The notes under the pieces were generated by a model, which saw nothing but the letters and a program-made list of their open reading frames with translations, did no database searches and had not been told where the DNA came from. A program made the position numbers and the translations under genes. DNA of 64,000 bases, from NCBI GenBank assembly GCA_036877525.1, contig JAZGTH010000005.1, forward strand, positions 1,166,001-1,230,000. The letters run 5' to 3'. This document shows positions 34,099 through 46,406 of the stretch, one piece after another (the first letter of the stretch is position 1; every line of letters begins with the position of its first letter). Origin of the DNA: Chromobotia macracanthus. Taxonomy: Eukaryota; Chordata; Actinopteri; Cypriniformes; Botiidae.

Positions 34099-37000
34099 TA
34101 AGCAAGATATGCTGTTCCAGCTTACATGGAGATGGCACATAGAAGGATAACATCTTATATAAGGGGTAAAAGGGATTTGCAATAGTACCATTAAATACAC
34201 ACAATGCACAAAAGTAAAATATATCCAATAAAAATACCCCAAAATTACACAATGAAGGAGAATAACAGGGAATTGGAGACAAAGGAATAACAAAACAGAA
34301 GAGTCTTTTGGACTGTAATTATATAATTTCACTAAAACCATTAATAACAATTTACAAAACCCTAAGCTAAGTTAGATGTAAGCAGACTCCCAGTAAGCAA
34401 GCTAACAGGGCAACAGTGGCAAGGAACCAAAACTCCAATGATGGAGTTATAGATGAGAAAAACCTTGGGAGAAACCAGGTTCAACCAGGCAGGCAAGTTC
34501 TCCTCTGGCACGTTAAAACCTGCAATTAGTAGAGAGAAAAATGGGGGGTTGATAATAATAATTTATAATTATTTATTGATCTCAGTTTTTATTTAAAACT
34601 GTCGGGTCTGATTATGCCTCAGGAGTAAAGTCTGGATCCAGCTGACTACAGCACCTTGGGGAAATGAAAGATAAAAAGATTTTGTGTGAAGCCAGTACAT
34701 CTGTCTTTATGGGGAGTGTCCCTTGTTCCAGTTCACCTAATTAATGCAGTCTAACAATCCCTTAGGGGATTTGAGTAATAAATCCACAGACTATGTGTAG
34801 GCTAGATTAAAGAGGTGGGTTGTTAATGAACATTTAGACACAGTGTATCTGCCTCCCAGACAATACTGGAAAGATGTGTAACAGAGGAGCTCACACAGGT
34901 ATTAAGGAACCATTCAGGGCCTTGTAAGTAATAAGCAAAATATGTTTATACGATGCATGATAGGCAGCCAGTACAGTGTTGACAAAACTGGACTAATATA
35001 GTCATACTTTTTTGTTCTCATGAGAATTCTGGCTGCTGCATTTTTAACCAGCTGGAGTTTTTGTATTAATCCTGCAGGGCAGCCACCAAGCAGATCGTTG
35101 CAATAATCAAGTCTTGAATGTATCATGTCATGAATTACTTTTTTGGTGTCTGAAAGAGAGCATGTGTCGTAGTTTTGGAAAAATGCAGTTTTACCGATAT
35201 TGGAAATGTGGTTTTCAAATGACAGATTACTATAAAAAGGACACCCAAATTCTTGGCTAATGAAGCAAGTTTTATAGAGCATCCATCAAGAGTAAGACAG
35301 TGTTCTAGGTTGTTCCGTGAGGAAGATTTTGGTCCAATAACTTTTGTTTTGTCTGAATTTTATACTAGAAAGTTGCTAATCATCCAAGTTTTGATATAGA
35401 CTATACTTTCTATTAGTTTGGCAAATTTATGTGTCTTGTTGAGCCTAGAAGAAATGTACAGCTGAGTATCATCAGCATAACAATGAAAACTAACTCTTAA
35501 TAATCTTAATAATACCTCCCAGAGGTAGCAAGAACAGGGTGAAAAGCAGAGGCCCAAGCACTGAGCCCTGTGGTACTCCATACTGAACTTATGATCGATA
35601 TGACACCTTTTTACTTGCAGCAGCAACTGGAATCAGACCAATATGATTTAAACTATGCCAGTGCAGTTGCATTTATGCCAACATAATTTTTAAGCCTATT
35701 TAAAAGAATGCTGTGGTCAATAGTGTCAAAAGTTGCACTATGGACAAGTAACATTAGAAGAGAGACGCAAGTATGGACTATGGACAAGTAACATTATCAG
35801 GAACACAACAGAGATCCAAATGCGGTTAACAGTCTTTATTTAGACAGAGAATATTTCACAGCAGAAATGCAAGTAGAAGCAGATGCAGGGCGGAGCAGGA
35901 GGGAGGCTGGGTGGCAGACGGGCGGAGAAGCTGGTGGTCGGGCAGGAGGAGCAGGGAGTGGCACTGTGGGGTCCAGGGAGGGGGAGAGAGAGAGATGTTG
36001 ATGAAACCGGAGAAGTGGTCTGCAAAACAGGGAAAGGGCAACAAAGAGAGAAGACACAAACAAAGCTAGAGTCTCTGACAAGACAAGACAAAACTTGAGG
36101 TCAGGTAGAGGTTACCACTGAAACGATCTGACAACGGACGCAAAACGAGAGGGGTAAATAAAGGGGAAGCAATCAACGGGGGAACAGGTATGGAGGATAA
36201 TAGCAAAACAAGGAAACAAGGAAACAAGGAGGACGGGGAGACACGGACGCTGGAGCACGTGGTGAGCTGTCAAACAATGCCGCGTGCTCCGACAGAAAAC
36301 AATAACACAGACACGAAGACCAAACAAAGGCTGGGACGATCACACCGCAGACCGCAAATATGTAAATCATTTGTCACTCTGATAAGAGCAGTCTCTATAC
36401 CATGATATGGTCTGAATCCTGACTGGAAATTCTTGCAGATACAATTTCTTTCAGGAATGAACATATCTGCGAAAACACCACCTTTTCCAGTATTTTTTAA
36501 ATAAAAGGTAAATTTGAAAATTACCTTTTTTAACCATAGAAATGAACCACAGAGGAGGAACTTTGTACAAGGTGTTAGAGAAGAGGGACTTAACATTTTC
36601 TGTTACGCTATCAAGGTTTTTAAAGTTATCTGCTAAGGAATAATAATGCTAAGGAATTGAAGGAGTTTAGGTAGATTATTGATGAAACAATCCTTAGCGG
36701 CAGAAGTTATCGTTCTACTGTATTTGTAGCAAGGAGCTGATTTTGCTTCCATCGGTAAATGTATTATACAGGACACCAAATTATTATATACAGGAAACCA
36801 GATAATATATTGAGCACCATTGCTTCAAAAGATTTGTATTTTAAATCAGATCTCTGGGTAACTTTAAAAATATATAATATAAAGTGCAGCAACATCTCCC
36901 ATTTGCCTTTTGGATGAGGCTCATGCTTATAACAGTAATTTTGGTGGATAGACTCATTTAATGTGACATAATTGATTCGTTTTAGCCATGTTTCTGTCAG

Positions 37001-37100
37001 GAAAAACAGAGGCGGACATTTCACTTGCTGCAAAGCATGGTGGTTTATTCTTTACCAGTGTCTGCAGTGTCCGGTTTTTCTGACACAAACTTTCAGAAGT
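34099..37100 (-). mobile_element. L2-type LINE, 3-kb copy split by an LTR-like insertion
   Basis: Minus-strand non-LTR retrotransposon. Endonuclease part: about 37035-36764 (LTETWLKRI, NYCYKHEPHPKGK). RT start: about 36530-36390 (FQSGFRPYHGIETALIRVTN). After an insertion, the RT core is at 35760-35360 (FDTID; FHCYADDTQLYIS contains the catalytic YADD). The C-terminal region is at 35240-34914 (SRLDYCNDLLGG, LVKNAAARIL, LYWLPI). The 3' end at 34099 matches the LINE tail at 13955-14257. Several frameshifts and stops; the 5' end is truncated near 37100. Not functional. Confidence 0.8.
35777..36372 (-). mobile_element. LTR-like insertion within the L2 LINE
   Basis: Interrupts the LINE reading order between TNDL and the SATFDTID segment. 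On the minus strand it is CT-rich with a polyadenylation signal AATAAA (plus 35835-35840) shortly before the end, as in a retroviral-type LTR (U3-R-U5). A related 3' portion ('ggtctct', 'tctgtgttctg') is seen in the solo LTR at 58011-58608. Its flank contains a 20-bp direct repeat (35737-35756 and 35777-35796). The exact ends are uncertain. Confidence 0.5.
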
Positions 37101-37109
37101 ACTCCAGTG

Positions 37110-37572
37110 GTGTATAGGGGAGGCAGCATCATTAGTGAGTCTGACCTGAAAAATCAGCGTTGGGCCAGCAATACCTCATGGGGCATAAGTTCCGTTCTTA
37201 AATGGCTTGGTTTTGTTGTAGTGATGTCTATATAATCATCAGATGAGTGGTCATTGTTTTTTTATTTTCATTTTCTAGCTCCACATTCCTCTTCATCACA
37301 TATTAGTCAAGGACAAATAATCTCAATGCAAATCAAGCCCTATCATACTTACACATTTTTAAAAATTCACTAATTCCACCTTAATCACCCATTCTACATT
37401 GAACAGACCCCTACTTATCATGAAAATACCATTTATACACTCATATTATCACCTGTATATTTTATAAATGATAAGATATAGACAGTTTCAAATATTGCTA
37501 CACAAACACTTTCAAATTATCAATAATTTATTCACTAATTATGTTGGCTTGACAAAGCAAACATTTATATTT
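37110..37572. other. spacer, AT-rich, nothing recognised
   Basis: May include more of the 5' part of the adjacent LINE, too decayed to assign. Confidence 0.3.
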
Positions 37573-38740
37573 TACATTAACATTTAGGCATTTAGCAGAC
37601 GCTTATCCAAAGTGACTTACAAGGTGAGGAAAACAACAAAGCGATAAATCATAGGGACGCAATAACATCAGCCATACACAGTTACATTTTTTTTTACAGA
37701 GAGTACAACATTTCAGTGCTTGAGAAGCACTACCTGTTAGGAGAAAGGAGAAAATGGTTAGGGTTTTTTTCATACTTGAGTCAGGTATTCATGGAAGAGG
37801 CTGGTTGAATGTAGTGAGAGATGTAGCAGACCGAACAGAGCTTGGGAGATTATTTCACCAGCAAGGGACAGTGAAGATAAACCTGCGAGCAAGAGATTGC
37901 GTGCCCTTTGAAGAGGGTATTACCAGGCAATGTTCTTTTGCTGACTGTAGGCATCTGGAAGGGGTGTAGATGTGAATGAGTTTGTGAAGGTAGATTGGTC
38001 CAGAGCCAGTAGTGGATTTGTATGCAAGCAGTAGAGATATGAACTTGATAGGTGCAGCAACTGGTAGCCAGTGAAGGAAAATGAGAAAAGCTGTGACATG
38101 GGCCCTTTTAGGTTCTTTGAAGACCAGTGGAGCTGCTGAATTCTGAATTAGTTGTAGTGGTTTGAGCTCCTGTGTTGGAAGGCCAGCCAGCAGAGCATTG
38201 CAGTAGTCCAGCCTTGAAATGACAAGGGCCTGGACAAGGAGCCATGCTGCATGTTCAGTGAGGAAGGGCCAGATTTTTCTGACGTTAAACAAGGCAAATC
38301 TACATGAGCGTGTTGTTTTGGCAATGTGGTCAGTAAATGTCAGCTGGTCATCAAAGACTACGCCAAGGTTTCTGGCTGGCCTTGTTGGTGTTAGGGTTAT
38401 GGATCCAAGCTGGACAGTGAAATTATGTAAAGGAGTAGGGTTACCTGGAAAGGTCTTGGCTAGGTTGGGTTGTAGGTGGTGTTTTGTCATCTATCGGAAG
38501 GTTCTTCTTATCGGAAAGGTAGGACTGAAACCACTGGAGTGCAGATCCTTGATCCCCAATGAGGACAGGGTGTTAAGGAGGATCTGGTGGTTGACCATGT
38601 CAAAGGCTGCAGACAGACTGAGTAGCAATAGTATGGAGGATTTGGACTCCACTTTAGCTGTCCTCAAGGTTTCGGTGATGGACAGCAGCACAACTACTCC
38701 AACTACTTGTTCTGGAATGATGCAAGCATGTTTTAGCATG
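37573..38740 (-). mobile_element. non-LTR retrotransposon (L2/CR1-like LINE), 5'-truncated
   Basis: One open stretch of 211 codons (38490-37855) covers the RT thumb and C-terminal region: ARNLGVVFDDQLTFTDHIA, RSCRFALFNVRKIWPFL, VISRLDYCNALLAGLP, LQLIQNSAAPLVF, FLHWLPVAAPIKF. The preceding frame (38739-38491) carries LLSLSAAFDMVNHQILL. The 3' end at 37573 has the tail 'agcagacgcttatccaaag' (complement of the LINE tail). The 5' end is cut where repeat family A begins. It is better preserved than the LINE at 34-37 kb and of a different subfamily. Confidence 0.8.
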
Positions 38741-39545
38741 ATGGATGTACTAAAATATGGTCTATTCGTGATATAAGGTTGCTAAGGTGCTCTAAATGGT
38801 TGCTAGGGTGTGGCTAGGAAGTTACCAGGGCAATACCTAAAGCCCACTGACAGCCCAACTGAAATAAGCCCAACCTTGTGGGCTTATTTCTTATGTCTTT
38901 ACAACATTCTAATGTTGAGATATGGCTTATTAATTTTATCACATGGTTGCTAGAGTACTGTAAATGTTTTCTAGGGTGTGTGTGAATTGAAAGAGTCAAC
39001 TACCATGTCTCTGTGATGTTCTGGTGCTGGGATATGGCTAATTAATGTTGGTCAAAATGGTTGCTATGGCATGGCTGGACAGTTTTCATGGTAATAATTA
39101 AAGACTAATTGCCAGTTTGAGTAAAACGAGGCGGCCCACTTGTCTATAAGATGTTGGCTCCCTGAATATTGCCTCTCACCTTTTTTCAAAAGAAGTCAAT
39201 GGGGTGAATGCTAGGGTACTGTCACTAGTTGCTAGGGTTCATAGGCTATGAATTGTTATGTCACTATTTGTTTGTTATGAGCCCACCCCTAAGTCTCTAC
39301 AACAGTCTCATGGATATGATGCCTCAAAATTCAGACCAATGTTAAGTGAAACATTTCTATGGAATTTTTCGCCCACTTTTTCATATGTCCTAAAAACATT
39401 GTACACTCGATCGCTCATAAAAGTCATAGCACACCTCAATAAGCCGGTTGATTTGACCTCTCATTCATGGGTCTACGACAAATTGTATGGGATGAGTTAC
39501 GTTCTAAGTTTTGCTCATTTGCTCAACACTAACACCTTGTCTAGA
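38721..39545. repeat. interspersed repeat family A, copy 2
   Basis: Collinear with 11420-12475: 'gctctaaatggttgctaggg', 'taaagcccactgacagc', then at the far end 'tcatatgtcctaaaaacatt' and 'cacacctcaataagccgg'. Shorter than copy 1 and independently decayed. Confidence 0.6.
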
Positions 39546-39974
39546 TAACCTCTGTCCTCTCTCCTCCAGGCAAGCTTGTGCTACTCCTTTCAAATCCCTG
39601 GATATCTGAAGTCCTGCGTGAACACCAGACAAAACTCACCGAGACAAAATAGCACAAAACCAGAGAGCCTGCCGACCTCAGTATATATCAGACACTACTG
39701 TCCTCCTCCACCAATGTAAACTCCAGTAAGACTGCATATTACACCACCATCAGCAACACATCTGATACTCGCAAGCTCTCAGAACTTTCAACTCCCTCCT
39801 CTGTCCTCCTTCACAGATATAATAAGATATTGTATTTTACAACAATATTTACAATGTCAAATGCCCAAAATGGCTGACCAAGGATATCATTTGACTTGCT
39901 ATGCCTCAAGGAATCTATGATTTTAGAACAAAGCATTTAAAAGTTAAAAAAATAACCATTTTTTTTATCTCAAC
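39546..39974. other. spacer, nothing recognised
   Basis: Short CT-rich stretch with no coding match. Confidence 0.3.
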
Positions 39975-40745
39975 ACCAATAGGCTGTGACAATGCTGTGC
40001 ATGTACCTTCAGGTCATTCCTGTGATAACACAGAAGTGTTGTGAAGATACAGCCTCACATCCATTTTTGCATGTTTTTCATCAAATTCGTTTGTGCATTA
40101 TTCCAAAAAGATTGGATTTATTAAAAAGCTTTCAATAACCTTTAATCTAGAGTGTGTCTAGATGCTACATACCAATTTTGTGCAGGCTTTTCAAAAAGTC
40201 AAAGCGGTTAGAAAATTTTCATGAAATCATATGGTGAATTCAAATTGTCATGAGCCAAGAAAAATAAATTTGTTTTTAGATCTTACTAGTCAAAAGTTAT
40301 GAGCACAAACATCAACAACTGTTGATGGCGCTAGAGGAAGACTCCAAATTTAGTATGGTTACATTTCACACTGTACTCTTTCTGTGTGCCAAATTTCATT
40401 ACTTTTTCCATGTAGTTCTATGGGCTGCCATAGATGCAAAACCAGAAGAACAATAATAAGAGTAGAGCTGCAAACAGCAATTAGGAAGCCACGCCCTAGG
40501 GAAATATTTGTAGACATCTCTGCTAATGATATTAAGAAAAGCAGTTAAAGAAAACATTAGGAAAACCCATTACAATGCAGTAAAACAATTTCCAACATTT
40601 GACCAATAGGTGGCCATGAAATTTTTAGGAGGCTGTCATGATGCTGTGAATGTGACATTGACAAAGTTTCAAATCCATACACAGTTATTGTAAAGATGCA
40701 GCCTGATTTTATATGATTGGCGCTACATTCATTGACATGGTATAA
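39975..40745. repeat. interspersed repeat family C (two abutting fragments)
   Basis: Shares 'agctgcaaacagcaatta', 'aagcagttaaagaaaaca' and 'tgaagatacagcctcac' type blocks with 53030-54350, 57690-58010 and 58690-59870. The second fragment begins at about 40469. Non-coding; element class unknown to me. Confidence 0.55.
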
Positions 40746-42129
40746 GAGAACGATTCAAAGAATCAACATGAATTTCACAACATTTTATCATGTGTGAGTC
40801 TTTGCCCCTTTGGGGCTTGATACCTAATAAGAATGCTAATGGATACAATGACGCCTAAATAATTTAGCCATTTTACTTACTTGAAGGTTGATTTATCCGG
40901 TTCAGTAAAACAGAATGATGCGCTTCGAGGTAAGTTGACATGCTGTGTTCATGGCCAGGTAAACAGGCCTATTTACAAAATCTACCATCAAATAACATTA
41001 CAAGTCTGTACACAAGGACCTATTAGTTGTGTAAATGTGGTCTTAGAGAGAAAAATCGTGTGGGATTATTTAAAAAAATATTATATTACAACAGTGTGCC
41101 TTACAAGGTTAAAGGCATCAAAGGTAGTTGACCTATTGTGATGCATTGTGATTACTTTTGACTGACTAACATCAGCTGCAAAGGTATTTAAACAGGATTA
41201 ATTTAATGACAAGGAATGAATCCTTTGTAGCTAGGGCAATAAAAGAGCTGTCTGGTTCATAGGTCTCTGTCATTTCTTTTAATTAACTTATTTAACCTTT
41301 TTATCAACTTATTAATCCTCAGCTTCTTTGGCCTTATGGGATATTAAAGTGCCAGCTAGTTGCACAATTCTAGGTTATGTTCACCTACTCTTGGAAGTTG
41401 TTTTAATGCAATTCAGTTTATTGGAAGTACATGCATAAACAGACACAATGTGTTTAAAAATGTAATGTGTATGCTATTTATGTTCTTTTGCTTAATTTTT
41501 TTACAATTTGCATCTTAATAGTGTTTCACCATGCATGTTAAAACAATCTTGTTTCTGTAACAACCGTCTGCTTGACAAACCTATAATGGCTTGCTGTACT
41601 TAAATATTTTCAGATATGATGATGTCTTAAAACCTAAAGGACCACAAATAAGTCACATTCACAGGCTCACAAGCTACCAACTTGTTTCAGTAAATAAAGA
41701 GAAAACTTTGGGAGGAATCCAAATAAACATAGGGATTGTTTTAGTTTAGTATTTGCTATAAACAAATCATGCAAATTGTATTACCATCATTGTAGGTATT
41801 AACACTCCACTTCCACACCTAAAAGTGCAACTGACTTGTAGAAAACAGCAGACAAGATCACTAAATAGCAGTTCAGACAGTGTTGCTAGGAGACAATGGT
41901 GTCTGCTTAACTCACAGACAGGTTAATCCAACTGTACTATCCCCACCGATCTTTCCTGTTTTTACAATATCACACTGTTAACATAGTATGACCAAACAAA
42001 CCTTTTTAATCCCATTAAAAATACTGCTCACAGATGTACACACCTACTCAAGGTATTGCATCGGAGATGGACAGGTTTTTATTTAATTGTCTGCTTTTAC
42101 AATAATCTATGTAATAATACAATATGTAT
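40746..42129. other. intergenic DNA, nothing recognised
   Basis: No coding or clear repeat signal. Confidence 0.3.
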
Positions 42130-43060
42130 TGTATGTATGTATTGTAAGCACTGAAAGTGCGAAGGGCCCTGTTGTTTTCCTTAGGATTATTTTTTTTTAT
42201 AATAAATAAAAAACATGCTCAATAACATGCTCAAATCTCTTGAAACTTGGCCCCAGGCAAAGGCTTGGCCCCACACAGGCGGGGCTCTGTAGTGCCCCCT
42301 GGTACAGGGCATAAAAAGATGGTGCATAAATCATTTATACATGCACGCATCACATACAAAACTTGGTACATGTATTGGTCTTGTCGACCTGGACAACTTT
42401 TGCTCTGTCACCCCTTTGCTCCACCCAACTGGAAGTTTGATGTATGTAACAAGTAACAGGAAGTATGCCATGAATCTTTAAATACTCTTAGGGAAACTTG
42501 GTGAGCATCATGGAAATGGGAAACAGGAAGTCTCTAATATCAACAAGCAATTGATGTCAAACTTGGCAAATATGTTTTTTGTGGTGGGCTGATGACATTG
42601 ATATGACTATTAAGAGTTATGGTCATAGTGCCACCAACTGGCAACAGGAAAAAAGAAACTTAAAACAAACTTTAAAAATTGTCAGCTTAGCATTTAGCCA
42701 AATCACTTGAGTTTGGGTCAGAATAATAAAGAGACATGCTGATGTAAATTTCTAGAAGGATTTGTGATATCTTTAATGATGTCACAGTAGCGTGTCACAT
42801 TTTAAAATTACATTCAGGTGTATTTGAGGCACTTAACATGCTTAAAATGGCATAAAATTTGATACACACATCATACTTGTTGGCCATTGGGTGTTGGTAA
42901 AAGCAGACATGGTTGTGGTGGCTAAACTGATGGTGTAATTCTGGGGACAGATGACATAGATGTGGCTATTGTGAGTGGCCGTCATATCGCCATCAGCTCC
43001 TTGTGACGATTGTGTCGTAGTGCTTGGCCTGTCATCATTGCTTGCAGCTATATTATAATA
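42130..43060. repeat. interspersed repeat family D
   Basis: Starts with 'gcgaagggccctgttgtttt' and contains 'gtgccccctggtacagggc', 'gccaccaactggcaacagga' and 'tgcttgcagctatatt' near the end. It resembles a common cyprinid non-coding repeat. The 31966-32310 fragment is related. Confidence 0.5.
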
Positions 43061-43667
43061 TTATGGTCTATAAAAACTCTTTAGACTTGGAAACAGTCAT
43101 GACACTGTTGGACATTACATAAAAGCCAAAAGACTCAAAATGCAAGTTTCATTTTAACATTTAATGTCTACTGTAATTACAAATTTTATCAAAAGCTTTC
43201 ATTTCAACTAATATGTGCTCTGAGTGCACTTCTCAATGAAACAATTTTTTTTGCAGCTCTAATACATTTTCTGCATATCAATTTTCTTTTTCTGCCCAAC
43301 AACACCTAATGACTTATGATAAGGTTTAAGATGGGGAGGGGTATGTCACTCCTTGGCCATTCAGAGTTAATGCTGAGGAAATAAACAAAGGAGAGGGTCA
43401 AGCAGGTCAGAGGAAATTTTTTTAGAAGGCAATGTTGGAGCAGGAAGCGAAGAGGAAATCCAGCCACTTGGAAAATAACTAGCAGTGTGCAATAATGGCT
43501 AATAACCCTGCAGATGATGGGCTGGCATTTATCATCAGTGTGTATAAATTTACATTTATCTGCTAAAGAAATTAAATGTATCAGCCAAAATAAATGATGT
43601 CAGTCTGCGATTTCATATGTGGCAATAAAATAGACAGCTAAAAATTAGCCTTAAACTAGTGAATGTT
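43061..43667. other. unique block; 43320-43520 candidate conserved non-coding segment
   Basis: 43320-43520 is a GC-balanced, repeat-free stretch within AT-rich DNA. No coding potential recognised. Confidence 0.25.
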
Positions 43668-44010
43668 TGTACATTTACATTTATTCATTTAGCAGGCGCC
43701 TTTATTCAAAGCGGGTCACATTTTCAACTGGGAATAGTTCTGATGCCAGTGACAGGATGAACAGTAGGTTTTTTTTACACACATGAACTGAGGTTGAACA
43801 TTCTAGCATTAGAGATTAATCAGGTGTCTGTGAAACAGATATGTTTTAAGTTGTCTCTTGAAGGTGCAGATCGGGTGGAGGCCTTAAACTCTTTCCACCA
43901 GGAAGGAACAGAATAGGTAAATGTCTTAGAGAGTGATCTGATACTTTGTTGTGAGGGAACAATTAGAAAAGACAGTTTTTGTAAAGAAAAGACCACGCCA
44001 CTACCCACTA
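43668..44010 (-). mobile_element. L2/CR1-like LINE C-terminal and tail fragment
   Basis: The minus-strand frame 44008-43820 reads SLSKTFTYSVPSWWKEF and SAPSRDNLKHICF, the terminal residues typical of this LINE type. The tail 'tttagcaggcgcctttattc' follows at about 43685. Confidence 0.65.
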
Positions 44011-46325
44011 ATGAGAACTCTCATTAAAAATGTGTCTTAAAGGTCCCTGATTAAATAATTTAAGAGACTCTTGGTCTTTTTAGAGAATCTTGACCACTCA
44101 TTTATCTAAGACTGGTTTACATCTGTAGACTATACATAACTGATCTAGTACTTTGTCTAATTGTTGCGCATCCACATTAGGCCATTAACGAAATGACTGT
44201 GAGTGAAATAAGCCAAATTAGCAAAAAATTTTCTCATTAGGTGCTAAGCCTTTTATATACTTAGCTGAACAATTTGAGAGCTTGCTATTGTGCTGCCTAA
44301 AACTTCAGTGAGGTAGAATAAGTGCTACTCCACAGTGTATCAGCTATCATGGATGTAAATTTTATCATTTTTTCATTCAGTTTTTTAAGGGCTCAAATAA
44401 CACAGCAAAACTTGTATGTGTAAACGTGTACAAAGGGGAAAGCCTTACTACTATTATTAGTGTAGCATGGAGACCGTGCCATTATCCTTATCCTGAGTTT
44501 ATCGCTGGTTTATTAAAGAGATAGCTATATTGATCAAAATATTTTTCTCCAAGAAATATTTATTTATTGCAATGTTGTTTACAATCCAACCGCCAAAATA
44601 CAATGGAATTTGAACTTAACTTTAAATGAAATGACTGTTATTTTGAAAGAGTGTACCCATATAAAATAAATAATAATGTAATAGTTTTATTTTCGAAAAA
44701 TCATTTTATGTTAGAGTCACTGCTCTATATGTAGTAATAAAAATAACTGTAATTAAAAGCAAACTAACATGATGGGACAGACACTAAACTGTCCAACAAG
44801 CTATGGTATTAAACAAAACGCCAAACAAGCTAGGTAACATTATAATAGCTAACATAGCGGATTCATGGAAAATGCATTGGTTACCATAATTTTTTTGTCA
44901 TGACTAATTTATTAATGACTCAGCATCATTTGTATTAAAGAGAAAAGAATCACCTCATCCGATGTTTAAAATGAATAAAATACTTTTGACAGACACTTAC
45001 TGGAGTTCCACAGAAGAACTTTGTTCTCTCTCACCGGACTTGTGTGTGTAGGTGTGTGTAGGTGAGGTACAGGGGGAAAACTTGCAATGGACCAAAGCAC
45101 TGTGAGGCAAGAGAGGGGGACTCAAAATGTTTCTAAACTTAAAACACATTTTTTGCCCCATTTGCATGTGCATTGTTGTACTTCTTACACAATCTTCCAT
45201 ATACCATCAATGCAAAAAGTTTTTAAGTTAAAAGTTAACTTTAAACTAACAAAAGAAACATGTTAAATGTTTTTAGCTTTAAATTTTGAATCAGATCAGA
45301 TATCCGTATGTCTCCTAATATTCTTATGTGTAATTTTCCTTGATTCTGAAATCAGTAATTAAGCTTAATTATTAATTTAGTGTAATATTAATATTAGAGT
45401 ATTTTTATATCATGGTTTGCTTCAATCTTTTAATTTCTGTGTTTTATAAAAACAAGTTTAGTCATTGGAAGATGTAATTACTAAATTAATATAAATGTAA
45501 AGACAATCATAATATTACAATAATTAACAGAAAATATTCATATAATTAACTTATAACTTATTTAAGAGGGGGACACTGTTACATATTTATAATAAATTTT
45601 CTGTAATAAATGTAATACAAAAGGTTAAAGGTAATATGTGACAAATAAAATACTGACTTTCTATTTTGTTACATAAACTACATTTGAGCCTATTTTGATT
45701 TTAGAGTGAAATAAAATAGAAAATAAAAAAAAAAAAACTAAATGACATATTACATTAGTTTATGCACTAAAAACTAAAACTAAAAAAACCTATAAAAAAT
45801 CATACTCAGCAAGAAAAAATATTTTGTTTCATTGTTCGCATTCAATACATTTGAATATTAATACATGAACCAGAGAGCATGCAAATAAATGTAAATTTGC
45901 ATGAACATGCAAATAAATGTATAAATGTGTATAGTTTTAGTTAAATTCATTTGTGATTATTTCTCTACAAAAATAATAAGATTTAAAACAGTCCTTTATT
46001 ACAGAATATTTAAATTTGCAAAACATGTTATACATAATTATTTAAGTTCTGTGTTTGACATGCTGTCCCTGTTTGTAAAGGTGACATATATTAGTGTGTA
46101 ATATGTAATGGTAGTTTCTTAAACTTGTTTTTGGTATGGTCTGCAGGCTGGATCTCTTTTTGTAATTAAGGTCTGTCCCAGAATTTTAATCTATATGCAA
46201 TCGTACAATCTTTAATGATGCTAAACTATGTATTAGCTATGTGCAAATATATTTTACTTACTGTATTTATGTTATTATTCATGTGTGTGTTGTTAAAAAC
46301 AAAAACAACTACTGTTACTACTACT
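44011..46325. other. AT-rich intergenic DNA; POU octamer cluster at 45879-45914
   Basis: No genes. It contains an A-run at about 45725-45738 and three perfect octamer motifs described among the findings. Confidence 0.3.
45879..45914. promoter_or_regulatory. cluster of three POU octamer motifs
   Basis: ATGCAAAT at 45879-45886, ATTTGCAT at 45895-45902 and ATGCAAAT at 45907-45914. The outer two lie in a 'catgcaaataaatgta' direct repeat, so a local duplication could explain two of the three. Confidence 0.35.
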
Positions 46326-46362
46326 ACACTTCAAAATACTAATATGTATTTTGAAGTGTTAA

Positions 46363-46402
<40 letters not shown>
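46326..46402. repeat. inverted repeat plus (TA)n microsatellite
   Basis: Perfect 14-bp arms (46326-46339 and 46346-46359) with a 6-nt loop, immediately followed by about 19 TA units to 46402. Confidence 0.9.

Positions 46403-46406
<4 letters not shown>

Noticed and set aside
35836..36098. Overlapping Pro/Ser-rich frames on the minus strand
   Set aside because: Explained by the CT-rich LTR-like insertion; no coding similarity.
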